NCBI GenBank assembly: GCA_031002005.1
Contig: JARYHS010008074.1
Coordinates: 352,432,932 to 352,496,931, forward strand
Direction: 5' to 3'
Origin: Vandiemenella viatica
Lineage: Eukaryota; Arthropoda; Insecta; Orthoptera; Morabidae
Length of the DNA stretch: 64,000 bases
The first letter of the stretch is position 1; each line of letters opens with the position of its first letter. Position numbers and translations under genes: made by a program. Below the pieces are notes generated by a model. The model saw only the letters and a list, made by a program, of their open reading frames with translations. It was not told the origin of the DNA and did not search any database. Shown piece after piece: positions 1 through 11,439 of this stretch.

Positions 1-1593
1 TGCAAACAAAGTTTTCAATTTCTGCTGCTTTATCCAAAAAAAAAAAAAAAAAAATTAAAAATTATGAAAGTGACACATTGGATCCAAGTAACATACTGCC
101 TTTGTCCAAGTGACAGATCACTATCTGCTCTGCCTATCAGGACTTTGCCATTATCAGCATGGGCTGTCAGTTAGTACATCACTTAGCAAATCATATTTAT
201 TTTGCTCTTGAGGGGAGTCATGGCAAGAGTGATGTACATGTAACACATTGAAGTGTTGCCATAAAACATAATGTAAGGTTTCCATGTAACTGAAAGGAGG
301 AATTTGATGAATACAGAAATCAATGTTTAAAATGGAAGTGATTTAATTACATTAGCATCATGTTTGTCTTGGCTGGAAATGAAAGTTTCAATAGAACAAA
401 GAATAAATATCTTTGAAAAGTCATGATAAAAAAGAAGTAGGAGGAGATATTGTTAATGGAAATCAGGAAAATTTATTAAACCAGTTTATAATGACAACTC
501 ATTAATGGAGCTCTAAAAAAAGGAAGAGAAAGATTTCAATGTAGCCAAAAAGTTCCTCTGATTTGATTTTTTTTTAAACAAAGGGGCAAAAAATAATGAG
601 TTACCATTTTATTAATTAAAAGTACTAGAAATAAATTAAATCAGGTAAGTAGTTGAAGAAAATTCTCATCACTTAATAACATTCAATATATTAATGTTTT
701 AAAATAAAATTTAATTTTGTGCCAAATAAAGCTTCACAACTCCCATTTCTTTTAAAAGTGCTGTCATTATATTTTTCTAGTATGAAACAATGTATTCTTA
801 AAATCATCAAATAAATTTTTTATTTAGTAAAACCCGAAATCTATTACAATATTGCCATTCTCTTTTTACTTGTTAGAGAGCAAGTCAAGAAAATTGATAC
901 ACAGTGTCACTGGTATGTTTGAGCTACTTGTTACTTACTAGACTATATCATTTCATCTGTTGATGAATTTCAGGGTAATTTCTACGAGTGCATATCAGTT
1001 ACTCAAATTCAGTATCAGCAGTTAATTTTTACTTGTGTAATATTTATATGTCTTTCATCTTAATTTCAGTTTCTTTTAATAATCATTGACCTCCAACTTT
1101 AATATGTAGAAAAATAAGAAAAATTTAAATTAGAATTTATTTTGAGAAATGTATATTTTTTTGCAAAAGGGCCTTTTATATTTGATCCAACCTCATAGTT
1201 TGTTCTGTTGAATTATCCTTTCAAAAACCACATTGTAATTTAGTTAGAGTACTGTAAACCACTGTCACAAAGTCACCCCAAAAACTTGTGCTGACTTATT
1301 ACATATCTGATTATAATTCTTGAAAGACTTGCTCTAATAAGGTGATTTTAAAATATGTTGTAGTCAATATATTAATGTTTACTAATAAATGCTTGTCAAA
1401 TGTTATCCTGTGACTATCATGTAGCACGTGAAAAGTTTCTGGCAAACACAAAAATGCACAAAAGGTCAACTCCCACTTCAGTGGTCTTGGCTTGTTGGCT
1501 AGAACTGATTTGATTCCCTGGCCACTTGGTGGCTACACACATTAGTCTAATAATTAGCAATATATAAAGCTGTATCCACTTATACATTATGGC
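1..1593. other. AT-rich intergenic DNA, no gene seen
   Basis: No convincing coding segment or family-level repeat was found here. It is AT-rich with an A-run near 36-55. Open frames are short and lack codon structure or homology that I recognise. Confidence 0.6.
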
Positions 1594-2763
1594 CAGGGGC
1601 ACCAACTTTTAGATAACCTTGTGGGTGCTCATGCTAATTTTATAACTCATTTTTTTAGAAAGAACTGACAAAGTGTGTATATCAATTTTGACAGAACTTT
1701 CACTGACGGATTGCTTGCTAATTTGGCAGGAGTAAAATATGCTACTTTTTATCCTGGAAATATTAAGTGTTCCGAGTAAATTAAATAAAAACCTTCAAAA
1801 TTGGTCACAATCATGAACAAAGTTGCAGTCTTACATAACAGTGAAAGTCCCATATAAATCTGTCCAGTAGATTTCAAGTTATAAGTGAACAGAGTAAGAA
1901 AGAATGATTTTGTACTTTCTAATTTGTGTTTCAGTCCAAAATGTACTAACCTTGATTAAAATAGGTTGGGCCTAGTTGCCTTGAATAACAAACAGATATA
2001 TTGAAAGTAATAATAATAGTAGATAAATAACAAAATATTTGTGTACTCTGAATAGAAATCACAATTTTACTATTGCATTTGATATGGGTCCACAACGATC
2101 ACTCTCATGAATGAAACCGAGCATGGTGGGTGAGCGGTTAGCGCTCTGGCCTTGCATTTAGAAAGACGGCAGTTCGAATCCCCGTCTGGGCATTCAGATA
2201 TTGGTTTTCCATGGTTTCCCCAAATCACTCCAGGCAGATGCTAGGATGCTTCCTTCAAAAGGCCATGGCCAAATTCCTTCCCATTCCTTGTCCCAAGTCC
2301 CATCATGCCTCTAATGACCTTTATGTCAAAGAGGTGTAAAGCAATAAGTAAAAAAAAAAAAAAATGTACAAAATCATGAGTGCAACTAGTAATTAATATA
2401 CAGATACAAAGGAGAAGGAAAAAATACAATAAATAATGGATACCTATCATAGTAACAGAAATCTAAAAATGAAACCATTATACTAACAGTGTGTAACATA
2501 ATTTTTTATGCTTACCTACTTAATGTACACAGTTTTACTGAGAATTGTATGATCAACATTAATAAACCTTTTTAAGAAGGAACATTTTATAATCTATATA
2601 ATAAAATCATTTTTTTCAATGCAGACATATATATATATAGCTCTATTTATAAATACATCAGCGATTTCTTGAAGATACAAATCATTCCTCTCCCTCGGTT
2701 TACGTGCAATATCATGTGATCATTCAATCTTTGCTGAGTCATAGTACTCCTCAAATAACTTTT
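1594..2763 (+). mobile_element. hAT-like DNA element, left part only (copy A)
   Basis: The segment begins CAGGGGCACCAACTTTTAGA and aligns along its length with the left part of the larger element at 34033-37671, which begins CAGGGGCGCCGGCTTTTAGA. Shared blocks include the stretch around 2515-2760, which matches 36150-36400. Relative to that copy it carries a SINE at 2118-2373 and lacks the LINE that interrupts the other copy. It is cut off at about 2763 by the 3' end of an unrelated LINE, so the right terminus is missing. No transposase is visible. The hAT assignment rests on the CAGGGG terminus and on the 8-bp duplication around the other copy. Confidence 0.65.
2118..2373 (+). mobile_element. 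tRNA-derived SINE (copy 1, full length)
   Basis: The 5' part resembles a tRNA gene. It has an A-box-like stretch (TGGTGGGTGAGCGG) and a B box (AGTTCGAATCC) about 35 bases later. A non-tRNA body and an A-tail at 2350-2364 follow. It is flanked by an imperfect 13-bp duplication (2105-2117 and 2374-2386, 11 of 13 matching), which supports retroposition. Related copies lie at 47475-47716 (full) and 31829-31882 (5' head only). It sits inside hAT-like copy A; the sister hAT copy lacks it at the equivalent point. Confidence 0.8.
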
Positions 2764-3683
2764 TAGATAGATAGATATGTTCACTTTGATCCCATGTGAG
2801 AACAGTCTTTGAGATATGGAACAGTACATACACTTATTAACAATATCAGTTATGTTAACAGCAAGTTAGCTACTTAACAACCCATTCGTACAGTCAGTAT
2901 CCACTGTAATTTCTCATGTTGATTACTACATATGTAGAACAGTGCATACACTTGTTACCAGCATCTAATGACCAGTTAATTTCTTACAGACCAATTAGTA
3001 TAAAAAGATTCCACTGCAATCTGCTACTACATATAATATCATGTTGGTTACTATATATGTGGAACAACATATACAATTATTAACACTATCAATAATATTA
3101 CCAACAGCTGATAACCAATCAATTACTTAAAAACCTGTTAGTATAACAATTTTCCACTGTAATTTGTAAATACATATTATCCCATGTTAGTTACTATATA
3201 TGAGTGAAATTTGTAGTGTAATTACTTCAGTTGTCAATAGTTTCAGTAGAAAGAAAAACCAATGTATCATTTTAGTAATTGTGGACAACTTTGTCACCTT
3301 ACACTTCCATACATCAAATATACAGTATTTTCTCAGCCATTCTTGGTTACCATATTCATAAAATGCGTTCTGAAGTAAAAACTCTTTCATTTTGGAATTA
3401 AAGTAGTTATGATTTAGTAGCTAAAATTTTATTTCTTTTGGTAAGACATTGAAAAAGGAAGCTCCAGTAAATGTTCTCCCTCTCTGTACAATTGAAAGTG
3501 AATTGTAATTGTTATGAATATTATATTTATTCCTAGTATTATGGCAATGTACGTCAGTATTAAGATTGAAATGTTCAGGATTTTCCACTACATATGGTAG
3601 TAGAGAGTATGCAGGGACTGAAAATATGCAAAATATACTCATTTCCTTGTTTCTATATTAGCTATTCTAGATATTACCTTCAT
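2764..3683 (-). mobile_element. 5'-truncated LINE 3' end (same family as 44467-46900)
   Basis: This is a shortened minus-strand copy of the CR1-group LINE at 44467-46900. Both have the same 3' boundary, a short run of TAGA repeats followed by ATGTTCACTTTGATCCCATG. The coding remnant at about 3370-3683 encodes the last ~90 residues of the ORF2 C-terminal domain, including VVENPEHFNLNTDVH. It is out of frame or diverged towards the stop. Homology to the other copy stops at about 3683, consistent with 5' truncation on insertion. It abuts hAT-like copy A at 2763. Confidence 0.75.
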
Positions 3684-4069
3684 ATGCCAACACAACATTT
3701 ACCATCCTTTTGACTTTATTTCACAGCACAGCATGAGTATTTCACATGTTCCAAGAATAAAACACAGTCTGATATTCTTACTAATTTTGCCATTCAGGAA
3801 TGGGTCCGCCACAGAGAATACCTGTCCTATGTGATAAAAAAAATAAATCAAATCACGCCAATCATGCCAACTCGTCACAGGATGCCTGAGATGATTGCCT
3901 GTGGCCAAGGTGGAAATATAGAAAATTTACCCTATCCCCAAACCTCCTACTGTTTTTCCAATGATTCACAAACCAACTCATTTTTACATCAGTTACAGAC
4001 AGGGTTCACAAACAAATCAAATTGTCAACCGTTCCAGGCCCTACAACTCCAGTATTTGATACCTAAATC
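3684..4069. other. Spacer with no recognised feature
   Basis: AT-rich sequence between the truncated LINE and an hAT-type MITE. The open frames overlapping it show no recognisable domain. Bases 4062-4069 are the left target duplication of the next element. Confidence 0.5.
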
Positions 4070-4282
4070 CAGTGGCAGATCCTGGATTTTGCTTTGGGGG
4101 GGAAGGCTAGTATTTCGTTTGGGGGGGGGAAGCTTTACTCCAGCATTGACTGCCGCCCTTATAAAAACAGTAGAGCAAAAAAAAAAAGTCACCAAAAGCC
4201 CATGCTATCAGGGGTGATCTTGGTGGTTTTAAGGGGAACTTCGCCCCCTTGCCTCTCCCCCCCCCCCCTGGATCCCCCACTG
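4070..4282 (+). mobile_element. hAT-type MITE, 213 bp
   Basis: Termini are inverted repeats: CAGTGGCAGATCCTGG at the left, and CAGTGGGGGATCCAGG when the right end is read on the minus strand. The flanks carry an 8-bp duplication with one mismatch (CCTAAATC at 4062-4069, CCCAAATC at 4283-4290). The CAGTGG terminus and 8-bp target duplication are typical of the hAT superfamily. The interior is non-coding, with G and C homopolymer runs and an A-run. Confidence 0.8.
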
Positions 4283-5030
4283 CCCAAATCGGTGTTTCAA
4301 ACAATACCACCATATGTAACCAATAGTCTGTAACTCAATTCCCATCTGTCACCCCAAGTACCATACTGCTAACATCAGCCTCATCTGTTCTCAGCAATTC
4401 AGTAATATGTGTCTCAGGTATAATACTCTTTACATCAGCCTCTGCGTGCTTCGTTTAACTAACCAGCACACACCATAAAGTTACCATACCGCTCTTAGGT
4501 AAGTGATAATTTCATGGTGATCAAGCAGACATCACAACCCCTATTTTCATAGAAGATCTCCACACACTGACAAGTATCCAAAACATCACCATAGGTGTAG
4601 AAACTAGTTTCATTACTCCGAAGATAGCACCCACACTTGGACTGTCATAAATTGTTAGGTCATTCGTATATGAATCTGAGTGTTTGCATATTTTATCCAC
4701 CCAGGCCTCATAACCCAAAGTCTAGTGCCAGCTTGTGATCATGGTCAACTTAGGCTCCATTCACCAACATCCATTCTAACCTTATTATATGCCATATACA
4801 GCCCTAACACTCTTTCTATCCTCCAGTGACATCCAGCCTAGCTCCTTTATTATGTCAGTTGTTGAATGTGCCACCAAAAAATCTAGCTGGCTTCCCTTGT
4901 ACCCCGCATTTGCTTTTTAGAAAAATGTGGGCTTCATATTACACCACTATATGCAAGCAATAGTCTGAGTATGGGTGTGTAACCCAAGTCCTTCGCTTCT
5001 CTAGTACACCCCCTCACCACAATTTTTGTC
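4283..5030 (-). pseudogene. Highly degenerate CR1-group LINE C-terminal remnants
   Basis: Scattered blocks resemble the minus-strand LINE C-terminal segment at 52700-53300. Examples are AGTGCCAGCTTGTGATCATGG near 4720 (matched near 52940), and the stretch at 4945-5030 around ACCACTATATGCAAGCAATA, CCCAAGTCCTTC and TCTAGTACACCCCCTCA. No open reading frame survives. The assignment rests on these block matches and their consistent order. Confidence 0.4.
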
Positions 5031-6290
5031 CTGAAGGACATATAGTGAACAACATAAGAAAGACAGTTCGTATCCAAACACAAATGCCAGCAAACAGTAA
5101 ACAAGCCAGTGAAATGGAAGAGTGCCTACTCTCTATAGAATCAGTGACTACAGGCACATATTGATGGTGAAATCTCGACATCGAGTAGGCTTCTATCACC
5201 ATATATTTTAGGCACAAATCCACAGAGGTAAAAGACACACACAAACAAACACACACTTGCCCCATGTCCATGCCTATGTTTGAGTTCAGCACAACTACCG
5301 GCACCAATCATGGAAATGAAAAAGTGGGGGCAGTACTCTTTTGCCTCATGACTCGCTGAAAAACAGAACTATCCATACATATCATCAGGCAGACGAGTTG
5401 TAGGGTGTACAGAAAAATAGCACCATACACATCAGGAATTTTTCCATATGTAGCGTTCAACACTTGATTACACATACCATCAACACATGGATCACCGCCA
5501 GGTCTCTCCCACACCACAACCCTTTCTGCCATTCGGTAACATGTGCCCCAGGTACCGTGAGTGGCAATAGACACTTGGCTATCAGACAGATATCATAACT
5601 CCCATATTCATACTAGGTCTCACCCACAAATCCATACGCCACCACACACACACACTCACAAACGTAACCAGAGGAAAGGAACAGCACATTATACATCCAG
5701 ACAGACTAGTTGAAGGAAGGTCGAGTAGGCTCCAATCACCATATTTACACATACATACAGAGAGAGAGGTGTACACACACAAACACACATTTCCATGCCT
5801 ACAGCGAGCTCGACACAACAACCAACACCAGTCATGGCAACGAAAAAGTGGGGCAGAGCTTCCATTACTTATGACTGGCAAATTAAATCATCAGACAGAC
5901 ATGTTAGAGTGTGTGCAAAGGATGACATATTTTCACCATACATCTCAGTACTTATCCCATACAGATTGTTCATCACACCCAATCGATTACATGTACCATC
6001 AACACATAGTTAGCCAGTGATATTGAAATGTTGAAGTCGAGTAGTCTCCTATCACAATAGACCAATAGACACACAACCATATAGAAAGACACACACATAT
6101 ATGGAAATGCATACACCACAGTTCCATACATCACCACACATATACATGTAAATGGGGGAACTGGACTGAATACCCTACGTCCCGACTGATGAGTTACAGG
6201 GTGTGCAAAGTATGACTTGTTTTTGACATACACCTCAATGCTCATCATGCCCAACTCATTACATATTCTATCAACACATATAGAGATGTG
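4380..6290. repeat. Degenerate ~0.5-kb tandem array
   Basis: Several phrases recur at spaced positions. TCGAGTAG with flanking similarity appears near 5181, 5723 and 6037. A phrase like ACAGGGTGTGCAAAG appears near 5395, 5907 and 6195. CAGACATCACAACCCC near 4526 is echoed by CAGATATCATAACTCCC near 5585. Spacings are about 510-550 and 290-310 bases. AC-rich short repeats (ACACACAAAC) accompany each unit. No protein is supported. It may be a tandemly expanded piece of the LINE remnant just upstream. Confidence 0.5.
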
Positions 6291-6454
6291 CATCATTTGA
6301 AATGCAAATACAAAATTCAAAATAGCTATTTAATTTTGTATTTAAAATACTTTGATACAAAATACTTTTTCAGATATATTAACTATTTTAAAAATGGAAA
6401 ATACTTTTCTTTTTCATTTAATAGTGATGGTATTGCATATATCATGAATACAAG

Positions 6455-6700
6455 TGGTGTGGCAGCTCAATAGTTAAGGTTTTTATTTTCAAAAGCTCAT
6501 GGCCGAGTCTCAGTTTCAAATCCCAGTGAGGACTTGAATATTGAAGAATTGTGTTTGACCATATGAGCTATGCAAGGTCATTCCTTGGTTTTGATTCCAC
6601 ATTAAATTATAGATCCCAGAGGAAAGGAACTGGCCGTCCTACCTCTGTAACAATGGCTTGGTGTGTCTCCTTTATGAGGATCCAGATAATCTTCGGATTG
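6455..6700 (+). mobile_element. Candidate tRNA-derived SINE (second family)
   Basis: An A-box-like TGGCAGCTCAATAGTTAAGG is followed about 40 bases later by a B-box-like AGTTTCAAATCCC (about 6512-6524), and then by a non-tRNA body. No A-tail or clean target duplication was identified. The promoter boxes support a pol III-derived SINE, but the right boundary is a guess. Confidence 0.45.
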
Positions 6701-7252
6701 CGGACTAATTTAATATTATATCATGAATATTTACTAACTCATTCAAACTATTGGCAATATTACCAAACAAAAGTTTAAATCTGTCCAACACTTCTGACCC
6801 ATTAGAAAGTATATGGACGTCTTCAGTGGGAAATCTATATGATAAGTGCATCGCTCTTTTGATTACTCTGTTTTGTAGAGTTTGCAACATTTTTCTGTAT
6901 GTTGCTGCCGTATACCCCCATGGAGGGTAGGCGTATTCCTTATGGGGTGCACCAATGCTTTATAAATTTGTATCCCACAGCATGCTGGAACTGTTGAATT
7001 TATATTTAAATTGGGATATAATGCACCGAGTCTTTTTTCATCTTTTAACTTGACATCTTTTATGTGTTTTCCCCAAGTGAATCCTTGATCTAAGGTAACA
7101 CCTAGAAAATTGACGATTTTCCTCTGAGGGATGCGATTTTTAAACAATTCTAGATTGAATGGTCTCAGAGTGCCTCTTTAATATACGCGCCACTTCGTAG
7201 CCCATTTTTCAAGTTGTTCTAATGCTGATTAGAGTCGTCTTATTATCAAATG
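6700..7252 (-). pseudogene. Jockey-clade LINE ORF2, C-terminal reverse transcriptase fragment
   Basis: Minus-strand translation from the gap edge gives LEQLEKWATKWRVY. After a frameshift it continues IVNFLGVTLDQGFTWGKHI, KLKDEKRLGALYPNLN and IYKALVHPI. These are the palm/thumb-to-C-terminal motifs of Jockey-type reverse transcriptases; the FLGVTLD and YKAL..PI blocks are characteristic. A further frame supplies NRVIKRAMHLSYRFP at about 6705-6890. Frameshifts break the reading frame, so it is a pseudogene. The upstream catalytic core would fall in the assembly gap. Confidence 0.75.
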
Positions 7253-8252
7253 NNNNNNNNNNNNNNNNNNNNNNNNNNNNNNNNNNNNNNNNNNNNNNNN
7301 NNNNNNNNNNNNNNNNNNNNNNNNNNNNNNNNNNNNNNNNNNNNNNNNNNNNNNNNNNNNNNNNNNNNNNNNNNNNNNNNNNNNNNNNNNNNNNNNNNNN
7401 NNNNNNNNNNNNNNNNNNNNNNNNNNNNNNNNNNNNNNNNNNNNNNNNNNNNNNNNNNNNNNNNNNNNNNNNNNNNNNNNNNNNNNNNNNNNNNNNNNNN
7501 NNNNNNNNNNNNNNNNNNNNNNNNNNNNNNNNNNNNNNNNNNNNNNNNNNNNNNNNNNNNNNNNNNNNNNNNNNNNNNNNNNNNNNNNNNNNNNNNNNNN
7601 NNNNNNNNNNNNNNNNNNNNNNNNNNNNNNNNNNNNNNNNNNNNNNNNNNNNNNNNNNNNNNNNNNNNNNNNNNNNNNNNNNNNNNNNNNNNNNNNNNNN
7701 NNNNNNNNNNNNNNNNNNNNNNNNNNNNNNNNNNNNNNNNNNNNNNNNNNNNNNNNNNNNNNNNNNNNNNNNNNNNNNNNNNNNNNNNNNNNNNNNNNNN
7801 NNNNNNNNNNNNNNNNNNNNNNNNNNNNNNNNNNNNNNNNNNNNNNNNNNNNNNNNNNNNNNNNNNNNNNNNNNNNNNNNNNNNNNNNNNNNNNNNNNNN
7901 NNNNNNNNNNNNNNNNNNNNNNNNNNNNNNNNNNNNNNNNNNNNNNNNNNNNNNNNNNNNNNNNNNNNNNNNNNNNNNNNNNNNNNNNNNNNNNNNNNNN
8001 NNNNNNNNNNNNNNNNNNNNNNNNNNNNNNNNNNNNNNNNNNNNNNNNNNNNNNNNNNNNNNNNNNNNNNNNNNNNNNNNNNNNNNNNNNNNNNNNNNNN
8101 NNNNNNNNNNNNNNNNNNNNNNNNNNNNNNNNNNNNNNNNNNNNNNNNNNNNNNNNNNNNNNNNNNNNNNNNNNNNNNNNNNNNNNNNNNNNNNNNNNNN
8201 NNNNNNNNNNNNNNNNNNNNNNNNNNNNNNNNNNNNNNNNNNNNNNNNNNNN
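7253..8252. other. Assembly gap, exactly 1,000 N
   Basis: A run of exactly 1,000 N. The round size suggests a scaffolding placeholder, so the true distance between flanks is unknown. A Jockey fragment lies on its left and an RTE LINE on its right, both minus strand and both broken by the gap. Open frames spanning it are artefacts. Confidence 0.98.
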
Positions 8253-11015
8253 TCGACTGGTTTGATGCAATCCTCCATCCTTTCCTATCCTGTGCTAAAC
8301 ACTTCATTTCTACATACCCCTTACAACCCACGTCCTCAATTATCTGCTTCATATAACTCTCATCTCTGTCTTCCTCTACAGTTCTTACCTTCGACTGTTC
8401 CCTCCACAACAAATTAACCAATCCAGCATGTCTCAAAATATGACCTACCAGACTGTCTCTTCTTTCTGTAAGCTTCTTCCATAAACTTCTTTTCTCAACC
8501 ATCATTTCCAAAACTCGCTCATTTCTTACTTTGTCTGTCCACCTAATTTTCAGCATTCTTCTGAAGCACCACATTTCAGATGCTTCAATTTTCTAACTCC
8601 TAAAGTCCATGCTCCACACATAGAGTTTTAAAAAGTTTTTTCTAATTTCTAGATCAATATTTGAAACTAAAAACTTTCTCTTTTTCATGATGGCTCTTTT
8701 TGCTATTGCTATTCTACTTTTTAACATCATTCCTGCTTTGGCCATCGGCTGTAATTTTGTTTCCTAAGTAACAGAATTCACTTACTTCTCCATTTTTTTT
8801 TTTATATTTAATCAACTAGTATTGGTATCATTTCTGCTACATTTCAACGCTATGCTTTGATTTATATTTAGTCAAAAATCTTCCTTCAGTATTTTTTTCA
8901 TGCCATTCAGTAATTTCTCAATGTCCTCAGCCTTTTCTGCTAACAAGATTATGTCATTAGCAAATCGTAACACACTAATTTTTTCTCCCTACAAACTTAT
9001 GCCACATGGAAAATTTTCTTTTACTTTCTTCATTGGTTCCTCTACATACAAGTTGAATATTAACGGGGATAGACTACAACCTTGTCTCACACCCTCTTTA
9101 ACTGATGCTTGTCTCTCACGATTCTCTACTTTTACTACAGCCACTTGATTCTTATATAGTTTATAAAGTGTTCATCTATCTCGATACTTTAGACATGACT
9201 TCTTTAAAATTTTGAACATCATGTCCCACCCAACATTATCAAAAGCATTTTCTAAATCAACAAATACCATAAAAGTATCTTTGCTTTTCTTGATCTGCCC
9301 TTCAAGTATTAATCTTAAAGACAGAATTGCTTTCCTTGTACCACGATTTTTCCTAAACCCGAACTGATCTTCACCTACTATGTCTTCTGTTACCCTTTCC
9401 ATTCTTCTGTATGTTATTCTGGTAAGTAATTTTGAAGGATGTGATGTTTGACTAATGGTGCGATAATTCTCACATTTGTCGGCTTGTGCTTTCTCCGGAA
9501 GTGTGAAGATAATATTTTTTATTAATAACAGTTGGAATTTCTCCTGTTTCATAACTTTTAGATATCAACTTGAATAATCTTTCGATTCCTTCTTCTCCTT
9601 AGGATATAAGAAGTTCTGCGGGGATCTCATCAGTTCCAACAGCCTTATTTGCTTTCAAGTCATTCAGAGGTCTACTAAATTCTGTCCTCAAAACAGGATC
9701 TCCTAAGTCATCAGTGTCGACATTGCCTTCCTTTTACATTACGCTATTGTTCAAGTCGTCCACATCATACAATTTCTCATTGTATTTCTCTATTGACGAA
9801 GCGTAAAAGAGGTTTCCCATCGGCAGCTTTAATGTTCACACCTTCATTTCTCCCAAATTCTTTTCAATATTCCTATATCAAACATATACTTAACCTACAA
9901 CCATTTCATTTTCTACCTCTTCACGCTTTTCTTCTACCCATTTTTCTTTTGCTTTTTTGCATTTGCTGTTATTGATTTCTTAACTGCCTGTATTGCTCTC
10001 TTCTTGCTTCATCCTGAGCATTTTTTCTCTCTCCTCTGATTCTTCAGTTCCAAAATTTCTTCTGTGATCCAAGGTTTTCGGGCAGCTTGTTCCCTAAAGC
10101 CTAATGTCTCTTTACCAGCTTTCTTTATTTCGATCTTTAATGCATTCCATTCGTCTTCAGTTGAGCTCCTTTCAGAGTTACTTCTTAGACCTAAGTTTAC
10201 AATTTCTGCAAATTTTTCGCTCTAACTAGATTGTTTCAGTTTATTCACTTCCAGTTTGTTCTGCTTATGCTGTTTCCTTATTCGCTTGAATTTCAGCCTG
10301 CACTTCATTACTATCAAATTATGGTCTGAGTCTACGTCTGCTCGATTCTTGAATCGCTGTTTGACCATGATATAATCTACCTGTATCGCCAGGACATTTT
10401 AAGGTGTATATTCGTCTTGCATGGTCTCAAACAGCGTGTTCTTCGCTACTAGCTTATATCTTTCACAAAATTCTAACAACCTGCTTCCTCGCTCATTTCT
10501 TTCTCCTGATCCAAAACTTCCTACAGTATTCCCCTCTATTCCTTCTCCTACTATCGCATTTTAATCACCCATGATTATTAGATTTTCCTCCCCCTTCACA
10601 TATTGGATTAATTCTTCAATTTCAGTGTACATTTTCTATATTTCTTCGCCATCTTCCTGTGACGTTGGCATGTACACTTGTACTAACGTGGTTGGAGCAG
10701 GCTTAGTTTCTAACCCCATCAAAATAATCCTATCACTAAACTGTTCATAATAACTCACCCGTTTCCCTACTCTTTTATTCATTACAATTTCCACACCAGT
10801 GACTCCATTGACAGCTTGTGTGCTAATTATCCTGTGTTACCCAGTCCAAAAATCCTGGGTGTCCTTCCATTTAATCTCGCTAATCCCATCAATATCTAAC
10901 GTAAGTCGTACCATCTCCCTTTTTAGGTTTTCTAATCTAGCTGTCCTATTCAGACTTCTATCATTCCACGCTCCGACTCGTAGAATGTTTCTATCCATTC
11001 TGATGACTCCTCCCT
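8253..11015 (-). pseudogene. RTE-clade LINE: endonuclease-reverse transcriptase remnant
   Basis: Read on the minus strand from about 11015. The apurinic-type endonuclease comes first, with VGAWNDRSLNRTARLENLK, then ISEIKWKD, then VQVYMPTSQ and an IIMGD.NA block interrupted by a stop. A linker with KANKAVGTDEIPAELL follows. The reverse transcriptase runs over 9550-8890, with ENYRTISQTSHPSKLLTRI, GEDQFGFRKNRGTRKAIL, FVDLENAFDNVGWDMMF, then a GVRQGCSLSPL-type motif. The catalytic motif reads RFANDIILLAE (about 8951-8966), so an expected Asp is Asn. The C-terminal domain near 8575-8253 has MWCFRRMLKIRWTDKV and SLVGHILRHAGL, as in RTE/BovB elements. Many frameshifts and stops make it inactive. The 3' end lies in the gap. 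Confidence 0.85.
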
Positions 11016-11400
11016 GAGCAGTCCCCACCCGGAGATCCGATTGGAGGACTATTTGACCTCCGGAATATTTTATCCCAGGAAGAAGCGCTCATAATATATG
11101 TAATTTGAGAGGATAACAAGTCATCGGGATACCGTTTGGATCTTTAATGCAGTGGTTTCCCGTTGCCTTCTGCATCCCCATGTCGTCGTAGACCATTTCT
11201 GATTCATCCGCCTTTAAGGGCCGCTTCTAGCACCAAGGGCAAGAGAGTGCCCTAGACCACTCCCCGCTCTTCCGCCCTCCTTTCGGAGGCCGTTGGCAAG
11301 TAGTGGGTGACTCCTTATACCGGGAATCATTCAGTCGCCAGAGCCTCGCCCGTGCAAATAGGGTGCACCGTGTAAAGGAGATGTTGACATTTGGTTGGAA
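11016..11400 (-). other. Probable 5' UTR of the RTE LINE
   Basis: GC-richer non-coding sequence directly upstream (minus strand) of the RTE endonuclease start. It contains a stretch reading GGGAAACCACTGCATTAAAG on the minus strand, which I associate with RTE-type 5' regions in insect genomes. It ends against the Jockey remnant at about 11400-11440. Confidence 0.55.
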
Positions 11401-11439
11401 AAGGTTATTATAGTCTCTCCCAAACCCTTACACCCTCCA

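Noticed and set aside
7209..8574. Long open frames spanning the N run
   Set aside because: They consist of undetermined codons. Only the flanking LINE residues are real.
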